From contig CANPXK010000004.1 in the NCBI GenBank assembly GCA_947585965.1, positions 1 through 64,000 on the forward strand: DNA of 64,000 nucleotides, written 5' to 3'. Origin of the DNA: an uncultured Clostridia bacterium. GTDB taxonomy: Bacteria; Bacillota; Clostridia; Oscillospirales; Acutalibacteraceae. The notes under the pieces were generated by a model that was not told the DNA's origin, searched no databases, and saw nothing but the letters and a program-made list of their open reading frames with translations. This document shows, in pieces, positions 9,514 to 19,554 of this stretch (positions are counted from its first letter, which is position 1; the number at the start of each line of letters is the position of its first letter). Position numbers and translations under genes: made by a program.

Positions 9514-12500
9514 GAATAAAACAACCTTTGAACCGACACAGGCACAGAAAAATGCCATCAATGCACAAGGGGGAGGTATTATTGTTTCTGCAGCGGCAGG
9601 CTCGGGAAAGACAAGGGTACTTGTTCAAAGAGTGATAAAACTTCTGACGGGTGAAAATCCCGTATCGGCGGACAGACTGCTTATTCTTACATTTACGAAC
9701 ACAGCGGCGGCAGAAATGAAGATGAGAATTTCTCAGGCAATAGACGAACTTATACAGGAAAATCCCGCAAATGATTTTTATCGCAAACAGCAGCTTTTGC
9801 TTTCGTGTGCGGATATATGCACAATAGACAGCTTTTGCAGCAAGGTTGTCAGAGAGAACTTTTTCAGGCTCGGGGTAAGCAGGGATTTCCGTGTGGGTAC
9901 TTCGGCGGAACTGTATGAATTAAGCAGAAGAATAATGTCCGATATTATTGAGGAATATTATACTCCGCCCGAGGAGAGCAGTGAAAATTACAAGGAAGAG
10001 CTTGAAAGATATGAAAGCTTTAATATTATGAGTATGCTAATGACGGATGCAAAACTCGATAATGATCTTGAAAGTGAGCTTCTTGAGGCATATAACAAAT
10101 ATACCGCCCATGCTTTTCCGGATCAATGGCTGAAAATGTGTATAGAACAGTATAACCCCGGGATGAAGCTGTCCGAAAACAAGGCTGCGGATTACCTTTT
10201 TCACAGTCTTGAAGCAAAAATAATAAAACTGCGTGATATCTATGATAATGCTATGAAATATTATGAAGCCGTTGATAAAAACAGAAACAGCGGAAAAAAG
10301 TCCTACATAAATACGTTGGATGTGTTCGACAGCTGCGGGGCTTTTCTTGAAAGTATCGAAGGACTGTATTCCTCAAAAGAAAATAATTATTCAGATTTAT
10401 CCGGGATAGTGATGAATTTCTCTAAGACCACCATACGAACGGGCAGCTCCAAGGATGAAGACCTCAAAGCTGCCGCTTCGGGGCTTAACTCATTCGGGAA
10501 ATATACTGAGGAGGAACTCAAACCGTATGCCTGCTTCACAGATGAGATTTTCAGGGAAAACAATACTAAGCTTTATCCTGTAATGAAATGTCTTGGAGGA
10601 CTTCTGCAAAAATTTGCTCGTAAATATTTTGAGGCAAAAAAGGAAAGAAAGATACTTGATTTCCATGACCTTGAAAGTCTTGTTCTCAGACTTCTATACA
10701 GATATGACGAGGAAACGGACGGATATATCACAACGGATTTTGCGGATGAAATAAGGCAAAAATATGAAGAGATAATGATTGATGAATATCAGGATACCAA
10801 TGATATTCAGGAAAATATTTTCAGGGCAATATCAAGGAATGAAGAAAACCTTTTTGTTGTCGGAGATGTCAAGCAGAGTATATTCCGATTTCGGGAGGCA
10901 AAGCCGGTATTATTCAAAAACAGATGCGGACAGAGCAGTGTTTATGATGAGGAAAATGCCGATTTTCCCGCGCTCATTGTTCTTGATAAAAATTTCCGCA
11001 GCAGAAAGGGCATTATTGACAGTGTTAATTTTATTTTCGGACTTCTTATGTCGGAAAAATCCGGAGAAATAGAATATGATGAAAACCACCGACTGACTGC
11101 GGGAGCATATTATCCCGAAAAAAGCCAACCCGATGTTGAACTGCATATTGTTGAGCATAGGGAGAAAATTATTTCGGAGGAAAGTGACAGCCGGAACAGT
11201 GATAAAAATTCCGATGAGGATGACGGAATAAATGCAGAGGAGGAAAATAAGACCAAAACGGAGGCAATATATTGTGCAGGACTTATAAAAGAGATTATAG
11301 ACAGGGGTGATACTGTTTATGATGCAAAGGAAAAAAAGGAAAGAAAGGCTGTATTTAGTGATTTTTGCATTTTGATGAGAAGCGTCAGGAATACAGCTCA
11401 TATATACTCGTCGGAATTTGAAAAATGCGGGATACCTGTATATACCGATGCGGATTTTGATCTTCTCGAAAGATATGAGGTAAAGGCGGCTCTTTCATAT
11501 CTTAAGGTGCTTAATAATCCTCTTTCCGATATTGATATGATTGCCGCACTCATGTGTCCGGTATTTGGCTTTACACCTGATGAGCTTTCGCAGATAAAAG
11601 GAGTATACGGAAAAAATTATTACAAAAAGCTCCGGACAATTTCTTATAATGATACCAAATCGGATGGAGAAAACCATTCAGATAATATTGCGGCTAATGC
11701 TGACAAAGACCGTACCTATGCCGGAATCGGGAATGAACTCAGGGAAAAATGCGGTAATTTTCTTGAAACAATGAGGAAGTTCAGGGAATTGTCCGTAACA
11801 GTTACAACTGACAGGTTATTACAGGAGTTTTTTGAGAGTACGGGCTTTATTTCAGTGATGAATGCCATGCCAAACGGGGAATTTCGTGTCCAGAACCTCA
11901 GAAGATTTATGAATTTTGTTTTTGAATATGAAAACAGTGTATCTGGCGGACTGACCGGCTTTGTGCGTCATGTAAGATATCTTGAAGAGACAAATAACGG
12001 TATAAGGGTTTCGGACAGTACACCTGTCAATGCCGTAAGAATAATGACAATACATCATTCAAAAGGACTTGAATTTCCAATATGTATAGTTGCCGGAATG
12101 AATACAAAGGAAAAGGTAGATGCATCAAAGGTAAAATATCATAGTGAACTTGGAATAGGTCTGAGGACTATAGATACAGAAAAGCTTTTGCAGTTCAACA
12201 CACTGCAATTCAAGTCAATACATATGGCAAAAGGAGCAGAGGAAAAAAGCGAACTGTTAAGACTTCTCTATGTTGCCCTCACACGACCCAAAGAAAGACT
12301 TATAATGCTTTCCACAGTAACGACAAAGGAAAATACGAACAGCGGAAATACTGATGAAGTCGGTTCGGAAGAATCGGAAGGCTATTATAAATATATAGGC
12401 AGTCTTGCGGGTAAAATTAAATATAATGAAAAAACAGGACACATTTTTCCGAGTGTCGTAATGGAACAGCATACATTATCCGATTGGGTTGTTATGTGTG

Positions 12501-13372
12501 CATTGCTGAACGGAGAAATGACACAGCTCAGAGATGATGCCTGCTCAGGTGCCGGGGATGACATTCATCTCCCCTCGCTCAGATGCAATGCCCACTGGAA
12601 ATTTGTTCATGCGGATAAGGTTGAAAGAAGAGCCGGAAGAATCAGAAAATCGGCATTAACCGGAACCGATGACAGGCTCGAAAAATTCCTGCGTGAGCGT
12701 TTTTCCGAAAAAAGAAATGATATCAGCACAAAAATCCCGTCAAAGGTATCCGCTTCCATGCTTGCACACAGCGGAACACAGACATATTATGCTGCTGTTT
12801 CAAGTCCGCCCTTTGCAAAATCCGGTTCGGTATCTCCTGCCGAAAGGGGAACTGCAACTCATGCCTTCCTGCAATATGCGAATATCAATAATCTTTATAA
12901 GGAAATTTGTGAAACAGGTGTTTTTGAAAAGGAGAAAAAATCGGTTACGGAACAGAAATTGATGTCCGCCGAGCAGGCAGATCTTATAATTGACGAAAAT
13001 ATAATAAAATTTTCAAAAAGCAGACTTTTTGAAAGAATGGCAGGTGCAGAAAAGCTTTATAGGGAATATCGTTTTACGGTAAGTATTCCGGCAAGACTGG
13101 CTTTGATAGACGGGGAATCTTTTTCGGATGAAGAATTCGGTGACAGCAAGTCCATACTTCAGGGTTCCATTGACTGCATAATCGAGGAAGATGACGGTAT
13201 TGTCATAGTAGATTATAAAACCGACAGAGTCAAAGATACCGAAAGGTTGAAGGAAATGTATGGTGTACAGCTCAGACTTTATAAGGAGGCGGCAAATCAG
13301 ATTTTTGATAAACCTGTCAAGGAATGTTATATATATTCCCTTCACTGCGGCTGTGAAATACCTATAGAATAA
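9506..13372 (+). CDS. addA: ATP-dependent helicase/nuclease subunit A
   Basis: UvrD-type motifs (SAAAGSGKTRVLVQR, MIDEYQDTND, VGDVKQSIFRFREA, TIHHSKGLEFP), C-terminal nuclease IVDYKTDR. Confidence 0.95.
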   Translation: MSKNKTTFEPTQAQKNAINAQGGGIIVSAAAGSGKTRVLVQRVIKLLTGENPVSADRLLILTFTNTAAAEMKMRISQAIDELIQENPANDFYRKQQLLLSCADICTIDSFCSKVVRENFFRLGVSRDFRVGTSAELYELSRRIMSDIIEEYYTPPEESSENYKEELERYESFNIMSMLMTDAKLDNDLESELLEAYNKYTAHAFPDQWLKMCIEQYNPGMKLSENKAADYLFHSLEAKIIKLRDIYDNAMKYYEAVDKNRNSGKKSYINTLDVFDSCGAFLESIEGLYSSKENNYSDLSGIVMNFSKTTIRTGSSKDEDLKAAASGLNSFGKYTEEELKPYACFTDEIFRENNTKLYPVMKCLGGLLQKFARKYFEAKKERKILDFHDLESLVLRLLYRYDEETDGYITTDFADEIRQKYEEIMIDEYQDTNDIQENIFRAISRNEENLFVVGDVKQSIFRFREAKPVLFKNRCGQSSVYDEENADFPALIVLDKNFRSRKGIIDSVNFIFGLLMSEKSGEIEYDENHRLTAGAYYPEKSQPDVELHIVEHREKIISEESDSRNSDKNSDEDDGINAEEENKTKTEAIYCAGLIKEIIDRGDTVYDAKEKKERKAVFSDFCILMRSVRNTAHIYSSEFEKCGIPVYTDADFDLLERYEVKAALSYLKVLNNPLSDIDMIAALMCPVFGFTPDELSQIKGVYGKNYYKKLRTISYNDTKSDGENHSDNIAANADKDRTYAGIGNELREKCGNFLETMRKFRELSVTVTTDRLLQEFFESTGFISVMNAMPNGEFRVQNLRRFMNFVFEYENSVSGGLTGFVRHVRYLEETNNGIRVSDSTPVNAVRIMTIHHSKGLEFPICIVAGMNTKEKVDASKVKYHSELGIGLRTIDTEKLLQFNTLQFKSIHMAKGAEEKSELLRLLYVALTRPKERLIMLSTVTTKENTNSGNTDEVGSEESEGYYKYIGSLAGKIKYNEKTGHIFPSVVMEQHTLSDWVVMCALLNGEMTQLRDDACSGAGDDIHLPSLRCNAHWKFVHADKVERRAGRIRKSALTGTDDRLEKFLRERFSEKRNDISTKIPSKVSASMLAHSGTQTYYAAVSSPPFAKSGSVSPAERGTATHAFLQYANINNLYKEICETGVFEKEKKSVTEQKLMSAEQADLIIDENIIKFSKSRLFERMAGAEKLYREYRFTVSIPARLALIDGESFSDEEFGDSKSILQGSIDCIIEEDDGIVIVDYKTDRVKDTERLKEMYGVQLRLYKEAANQIFDKPVKECYIYSLHCGCEIPIE

Positions 13373-13455
13373 TTGACGGACAGACGGCTGCTATATGTTC
13401 ATACATTACATCATTCCCGCATAATATATAACAGTAGAAACTGTGGGGTGATGTT

Positions 13456-14019
13456 ATGTCGGCGGTATCGGCGGCGATAATCGGTGCGGCTCTTGCCATG
13501 GATGCCTTTGCCGTGTCGTTTGTGTGCGGCTCCTCGGACAGAACAAAACGGCTGAGGTGTGCCTTTATTACGGCTGCGGCATTTGGTATCTTTCAGATGA
13601 TTATGCCGATACTCGGCTGGAGCGTTGGAAAGGTCGGAAGCAAGGCGATTGAGGGCTTTGATCATATCATAGCCTTTGGTATATTGGTATTCCTCGGAGT
13701 AAAAATGATTATCGACAGCTTCGGAAATATTATGGACAAAAAATCGGATGTCTTTGATCTGCGTTCGCTTATAATTATGGCTCTTGCAACAAGTATTGAT
13801 GCCCTTACGGTTGGAATTGTACTTCCGTCTGCTGTAGGGGCGGAGACCTTTACTTCACTTATTATGTCTGTTTCGATAATCGGTGCTGTAACATTCATAC
13901 TTTGCTTTATCGGATATCAGCTTGGAAGACGAATAAGCAATCTCAACCCGAGGATTACTCAGATAATCGGAGGAATAGTTCTTATAGCACTCGGAATAAA
14001 ATCCCTAATAACAGGTTAG
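13456..14019 (+). CDS. mntP: Manganese efflux pump MntP
   Basis: ALAMDAFAVSF...ATSIDALTVGI duplicated MntP motif. Confidence 0.9.
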   Translation: MSAVSAAIIGAALAMDAFAVSFVCGSSDRTKRLRCAFITAAAFGIFQMIMPILGWSVGKVGSKAIEGFDHIIAFGILVFLGVKMIIDSFGNIMDKKSDVFDLRSLIIMALATSIDALTVGIVLPSAVGAETFTSLIMSVSIIGAVTFILCFIGYQLGRRISNLNPRITQIIGGIVLIALGIKSLITG

Positions 14020-14021
14020 CA

Positions 14022-14062
14022 AAAAAATCATCTCTGTATATTATGATACAGGGGTGATTTTT
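14022..14062 (+). terminator. Intrinsic terminator overlapping the start of yunB
   Basis: AAATCATCTCTGTAT...ATACAGGGGTGATTTTTT. Confidence 0.7.
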
Positions 14063-14709
14063 TGTCCATAAGACGCAGAGGGAGAAAGGGAAATAAGGCG
14101 GCTAAGGTAATACTCATTATGCTTATCGTTCTGATAATAACCGTAATTTTTCTTGAAATACGCCTTAAGCCTGTTATACGTTCCGTAGCATCAATACAGG
14201 CACAAAGCTTTGCGACTCTTACAATCAGTGAAACCGTTACCGATATTCTTGACGAAATGAATATAAGCGGGGAAGAGCTTGAAACCGTGACAGCCTCATC
14301 TGACGGGACTATTGCTTCAATAAGTACAAATACTGTTGTTACCAACAGGCTAAAAAATCTTATTACAACACGAACTCAGGAGGCACTTTCAAATATCCAA
14401 AGCAAAAGAATTGATGTGCCGATAGGTACGATCCTCGGCGGAGAGCTTTTTAACGGTGTCGGACCGGCAATACCCGTATATATTTCCATGTCGGGAACGG
14501 TAAACAGTGATTTTGAGGAAAAATTTGAGAGCGGGGGCATAAATCAGACGGTACATAAGCTGTCGGTAAAAATATCTGCGGAAATAAATATAATAATGCC
14601 TATGACATCATGTACGGAAAGAGTAGAAACCACCGTACTTGTAGGGGAAACCGTAATTGTAGGGGAGACTCCGGACGGCCTGCTCATGCATGAACAGACA
14701 ATATCGTGA
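14062..14709 (+). CDS. yunB: Sporulation protein YunB
   Basis: Single N-terminal TM, IPIGTILGGELFNGVGPAIPV motif. Confidence 0.85.
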   Translation: MSIRRRGRKGNKAAKVILIMLIVLIITVIFLEIRLKPVIRSVASIQAQSFATLTISETVTDILDEMNISGEELETVTASSDGTIASISTNTVVTNRLKNLITTRTQEALSNIQSKRIDVPIGTILGGELFNGVGPAIPVYISMSGTVNSDFEEKFESGGINQTVHKLSVKISAEINIIMPMTSCTERVETTVLVGETVIVGETPDGLLMHEQTIS

Positions 14710-14801
14710 ATTTGCCGTCAATATTGCTTGAATGGCTGTGCAAAATATGTTATTATAAGCTTGTATAAATCATTATGTATTTTTAACACGGAGGTAAAAA
14801 C

Positions 14802-16208
14802 GTGAGCAGTATTAATATAACGGAGAAAAGGTCTGATGCACAGGATCAATACATCGAACTTTTAAAAGATCTTCTTTATATGAGGGCAGGAAATAAGCAG
14901 CCATATGGATATGTGCGTACGTACGGCTGTCAGCAGAATGTTTCGGACAGCGAAAAAATTAAGGGTATGCTTGAAGAAATGGGTTGTATTATAACGGAGG
15001 AACCTGAAAAAGCGGATATAATAATATTCAACACCTGTGCCGTGCGTGAACACGCCGAGGACAGGGTATTCGGAAATGTCGGCGCACTTAAGGCACTGAA
15101 AAGGGAAAAACCATCCTTGCTTATAGGTCTTTGCGGCTGCATGATGGAGCAGGAGCATATTGCGGACAGGATATATAAAAGCTTTCCGTATGTGGGTCTT
15201 GTTTTCGGGACTCATGTTATACATAAATTTCCGGAGCTGGTATATAACGCTGTTACGAGTGGAAAAAGACTTGTTGAAAGAGGAAATGATGACGGAAAAA
15301 TATATGAGGGACTTCCGATTCATAGGGACGGAAGCTTCAAGGGCTGGCTCCCTGTTATGTACGGATGCGATAATTTCTGTTCTTACTGTATTGTTCCGTA
15401 TGTAAGGGGTCGGGAAAGGAGCCGCCGTCCGTCTGCGATTATTGAAGAAGCGGAAGCTATGGTAAAGGCAGGTTATAAGGAAATAACTCTCCTCGGGCAA
15501 AATGTAAATTCCTACGGAAAGGGACTTGATGAGAAAACCGATTTTGCGACACTACTGAATGATGTTGCAAATATTGACGGAGATTTTTGGGTGCGTTTTA
15601 TGACATCACACCCAAAGGATGCATCCGAAAAGCTTATTGATGTGATTGCGGAAAATGATAAAATCTGCAATCATCTGCACCTTCCGTTTCAGTGCGGAAG
15701 TAACAGGGTGCTTGATAAGATGAACCGTCGCTATACAAGGGAGAAATATCTTGAAATTGTAAATTATGCCAAAAGAAAAATTCCCGATTTATCGCTTACA
15801 AGTGATGTTATTGTGGGATTCCCGGGAGAAACCTATGAGGAATTTCAGGAAACACTTGACCTTATAAGAGAGGTTAAGTTTACATCACTGTTTACATTTA
15901 TTTATTCGCCGCGAGTAGGTACGCCTGCCGCAAAGCTTGACGATCCCTATACTCATGAGGAAAAGGCAAAGAGAATGACAGAGCTTCTGAAGCTTCAGGA
16001 GGAGATTGCCGCAGAGAGATGTGCGGGAATGGTAGGAAAGATTTACCGTGTGCTTGTGGAGGAGCAGGCAAGAGAGGGAGTACTAAATGCCCGTACACAG
16101 AATAATATAGTCGTTGAGCTTAATGCACCGACAGAGCTTATCGGAACTTTCCAATATGCCGAAATAACCGAGGCAAGGAACTGGATACTCAGGGGAAAAA
16201 TTGTCTGA
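14802..16208 (+). CDS. miaB: tRNA-2-methylthio-N6-dimethylallyladenosine synthase MiaB
   Basis: TYGCQQNVSDSEKIKGML, radical SAM GCDNFCSYCIVPYVRGRERSR, TRAM domain. Confidence 0.95.
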   Translation: MSSINITEKRSDAQDQYIELLKDLLYMRAGNKQPYGYVRTYGCQQNVSDSEKIKGMLEEMGCIITEEPEKADIIIFNTCAVREHAEDRVFGNVGALKALKREKPSLLIGLCGCMMEQEHIADRIYKSFPYVGLVFGTHVIHKFPELVYNAVTSGKRLVERGNDDGKIYEGLPIHRDGSFKGWLPVMYGCDNFCSYCIVPYVRGRERSRRPSAIIEEAEAMVKAGYKEITLLGQNVNSYGKGLDEKTDFATLLNDVANIDGDFWVRFMTSHPKDASEKLIDVIAENDKICNHLHLPFQCGSNRVLDKMNRRYTREKYLEIVNYAKRKIPDLSLTSDVIVGFPGETYEEFQETLDLIREVKFTSLFTFIYSPRVGTPAAKLDDPYTHEEKAKRMTELLKLQEEIAAERCAGMVGKIYRVLVEEQAREGVLNARTQNNIVVELNAPTELIGTFQYAEITEARNWILRGKIV

Positions 16209-16419
16209 TGAAAATTATTCGGAAATATTTGATTTATCAAAATGGAATATTTTATGATATTTATAGAATACTATATCAGGATTAAGACTGTTTCCGAAAT
16301 GGGAGCAGTCTTTCTGATTTGAATAAATATATCACATATCGGTTTGACAATATCTTATGAATTTGATAAAATAATGTTGATTGTTCAATTGGAAAATTAA
16401 TCGAAAAAAGGAGATTATT

Positions 16420-16839
16420 ATGGAAAATAAGGATATTATTGAAATTGCAAGAGAACTGGGCAGACAGCTGCAAAGGGAGGATGCCTATATAAAATTCAAT
16501 ATGGCAAGACAGGCTGCGGATGATGATAAGGAGCTGCAAAAGCTTATAACAAGGTTCAGCGCTATACGTGCGGAAATGTCGGAAATGACTGCAAAACCCG
16601 ATGATGAGCGTGACCCTGATGCCGCAAGAAAGCTTGGTGAGAATATGAGAAGGGTTTATGCCGAAATAATGGCCAATGAACGCATGATAAATTATAATAA
16701 GGCTAAAGACGATTTTGACGTAATAATGAACAGAATTTCCGCAATAATACAGAAAGCCTCCGAAGGGGAGGATCCCGATACGGCGGATTATACGCCGTCA
16801 TGCAGTGGAAGCTGTGCAACGTGCGGCGGCTGCGGCTGA
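16420..16839 (+). CDS. YlbF/YmcA-family protein
   Basis: Helical YlbF-like protein with Cys-rich tail CSGSCATCGGCG; upstream of mutS. Start chosen at MENKD with RBS. Confidence 0.7.
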   Translation: MENKDIIEIARELGRQLQREDAYIKFNMARQAADDDKELQKLITRFSAIRAEMSEMTAKPDDERDPDAARKLGENMRRVYAEIMANERMINYNKAKDDFDVIMNRISAIIQKASEGEDPDTADYTPSCSGSCATCGGCG

Positions 16840-16904
16840 TAAAATAACAGGGTAGGACTTACGCAGATGAAGGTTTATGACCGACATATGAAGATAAATT
16901 TAAG

Positions 16905-19529
16905 GTGGTGAATGAATTGGCTGAAATTTCTCCTATGATGAAGCAATATCTTGAAATAAAGGAAAATTATAAGGACTGTATACTTTTTTACCGTGTGGGG
17001 GACTTTTATGAAATGTTCTTTGATGATGCAAAAACCGCACAACAGGAGCTTGAACTGACGCTCACGGGAAAGGACTGCGGACTTGAGGAGCGCGCGCCTA
17101 TGTGCGGTGTTCCTTTCCACAGCTATGAAACCTATGCGGCAAGACTTATTGCAAAGGGATATAAGGTAGCAATATGCGAGCAGACGGAGGACCCCTCAAA
17201 GACAAAAAAGCTTGTAAAGCGAGAGGTTATAAGAGTGATAACCCCCGGTACAGTAATGGAGCAGAGTATGCTTGACGAGGGGAGCAATAATTTTATATGC
17301 TCCGTTTATACACAGAAGAATAAGACAGGTATAGCTTTTTGTGATATTTCGACAGGAGAATTATATGCGACACTTATTGATACTGATGATATTGAAGGTG
17401 CCGTTAAGGATGAGCTTCTTAAATATTCGCCGAGAGAACTTCTGATAGGCGGCGAAACAATTCGTTTCAAAACACTTGCCGCCTTTATAAAGGATAAGCT
17501 TTCAGCCTGTGTCAATATGCTTGATGACGAGGCTTTCTCATATGCGGATGCCGAAGAAACAATAAAAGGTCGGTTTGCGGGAAAAAGCATTGACAGTATC
17601 GGGCTTACGGATATGCCGCAGACTGTTTCGGCCATCGGTGCTCTTATAACCTATCTTGTAAAAACACAAAAGGGCGGTCTGGAGCGCATAAATAAAATCG
17701 AGCTTTACAGCGAGGAGCAGTACGTTCATCTTGATTATAATACAAGACGTAATCTTGAACTTACAGAGCCGCTTAACAGTAAAAATAAATCGGCATCACT
17801 GCTTGCCGTACTCGACAGAACAAAAACCTCAATGGGAAAAAGGCTTATCAAAAGCTATATCGAAAAGCCGCTTGCAAAGATCGGTGCAATAATGAAAAGG
17901 CAGAATGCGGTGTCAGAGCTTTACGATAATGTTCAGATGAGAATGAATCTGCGTGAAGCACTTGTAGGAATGTTTGATATACAGCGTGTTATAACAAGGG
18001 TGGTTTACGGTTCGGCAAATGCAAGGGAACTGCGTTCTCTTTGCGGAGCATTAAAAAGACTTCCCGGAATAAAGGGAAGTATAGCCGGAGCAAAGAGCGG
18101 ACTGCTCAAAGAAATGTATGGCAGTATTGATCTGCTTAATGATATAGTGGAGCTTATAGATAAGACCATTGAGGATGAACCGCCGTTTTCCGTCCGTGAG
18201 GGAGGAATGATACGAGAAGGCTGTTCGGAGGAGCTTGACAGTCTGCGTACGGATATGAAGGGCGGAACCGAGCTTATGGCTAAAATCGAAGCCGAGGAGC
18301 GGGCTAAAACCGGAATACCAAAATTAAAGATAGGATACAACAGGGTGTTTGGTTATTATATTGAAGTATCAAATTCCTATAAGAATCTTGTTCCGGAGGA
18401 ATATATCAGAAAACAGACACTTACAGGCGGCGAGAGGTACATAACCGAGGAGCTTAAAAACCTTGAAAGAAGAATACTCGGTGCAAAGGACAGGTCAAAT
18501 GAGCTTGAATATGCAATATTTGAAAAGGTAAGAAATACAGCGGCGGCGGCGGTGGACAGAATTTCTTCCTCCGCAGCGGCTGTGGCAGTGCTTGATGTAA
18601 TGGCTTCGTTTGCACAGGCAGCATTCGATAATGACTATTGCTGTCCGACACTTAACAATAACGGAACAATACATATAACCGAGGGCAGACATCCTGTTGT
18701 GGAAAAGCTTGTCAGTGATACAAGATTTGTTCCGAATGATACAAATCTTAATCTGAATGATGAAAGAGTAGCAATAATAACAGGACCGAATATGTCAGGT
18801 AAATCTACATATATGCGTCAGACGGCACTTATAGTTCTTATGACACAGATGGGGTCGTTTGTGCCGGCAAAAAGTGCGGATATCTCCATTGCGGACAGTG
18901 TATTTACAAGAATAGGTGCATCTGACGACCTTTCAACGGGGCAGTCCACATTCATGGTTGAAATGAATGAAGTCGCTTATATTATGAAAAAGGCAACACG
19001 CAACAGCCTGCTTATACTTGACGAAATAGGCAGGGGTACTTCAACCTATGACGGAATGAGCATAGCAAGGGCAGTGCTTGAATATGTTGCGGATACAAAA
19101 AAATTAGGTGCAAAAACACTCTTTGCTACGCATTATCATGAGCTTACTGTTCTTGAAAATAAGCTTAAGGGTGTCAAAAATTATAACATAGCGGCGGTAA
19201 AACGCGGAGATGATATTACATTTCTCAGAAGAATAATTCCGGGGGCGGCAGATGAATCCTACGGAGTTGAGGTGGCAAAGCTTGCGGGACTGCCGGACAG
19301 TGTTATTGAAAGAGCAAAGGTGATACTTGCGGAGCTTGAAAGAAGCAGCAGGAAAATGCAGCGTCAGACAAAGAAAAAAACGGAGGAGCCGGAGGAGGAA
19401 ATGCAGATGGTATTTGCACCGAAGGATACACCGATAGAAAAACGTCTGAGGGAAATAGATATAAATACTCTTACACCAATGGAGTCGATGAATATCTTAT
19501 TTGAGCTTGTTAAAATGCTTAAGAATTAG
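16905..19529 (+). CDS. mutS: DNA mismatch repair protein MutS (GTG start)
   Basis: MMKQYLEIKENYKDCILFYRVGDFYEMF; Walker A GPNMSGKSTYMRQ. Confidence 0.97.
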   Translation: MVNELAEISPMMKQYLEIKENYKDCILFYRVGDFYEMFFDDAKTAQQELELTLTGKDCGLEERAPMCGVPFHSYETYAARLIAKGYKVAICEQTEDPSKTKKLVKREVIRVITPGTVMEQSMLDEGSNNFICSVYTQKNKTGIAFCDISTGELYATLIDTDDIEGAVKDELLKYSPRELLIGGETIRFKTLAAFIKDKLSACVNMLDDEAFSYADAEETIKGRFAGKSIDSIGLTDMPQTVSAIGALITYLVKTQKGGLERINKIELYSEEQYVHLDYNTRRNLELTEPLNSKNKSASLLAVLDRTKTSMGKRLIKSYIEKPLAKIGAIMKRQNAVSELYDNVQMRMNLREALVGMFDIQRVITRVVYGSANARELRSLCGALKRLPGIKGSIAGAKSGLLKEMYGSIDLLNDIVELIDKTIEDEPPFSVREGGMIREGCSEELDSLRTDMKGGTELMAKIEAEERAKTGIPKLKIGYNRVFGYYIEVSNSYKNLVPEEYIRKQTLTGGERYITEELKNLERRILGAKDRSNELEYAIFEKVRNTAAAAVDRISSSAAAVAVLDVMASFAQAAFDNDYCCPTLNNNGTIHITEGRHPVVEKLVSDTRFVPNDTNLNLNDERVAIITGPNMSGKSTYMRQTALIVLMTQMGSFVPAKSADISIADSVFTRIGASDDLSTGQSTFMVEMNEVAYIMKKATRNSLLILDEIGRGTSTYDGMSIARAVLEYVADTKKLGAKTLFATHYHELTVLENKLKGVKNYNIAAVKRGDDITFLRRIIPGAADESYGVEVAKLAGLPDSVIERAKVILAELERSSRKMQRQTKKKTEEPEEEMQMVFAPKDTPIEKRLREIDINTLTPMESMNILFELVKMLKN

Positions 19530-19554
19530 AAAAGGTATGGCGGGGGTGTGAAAA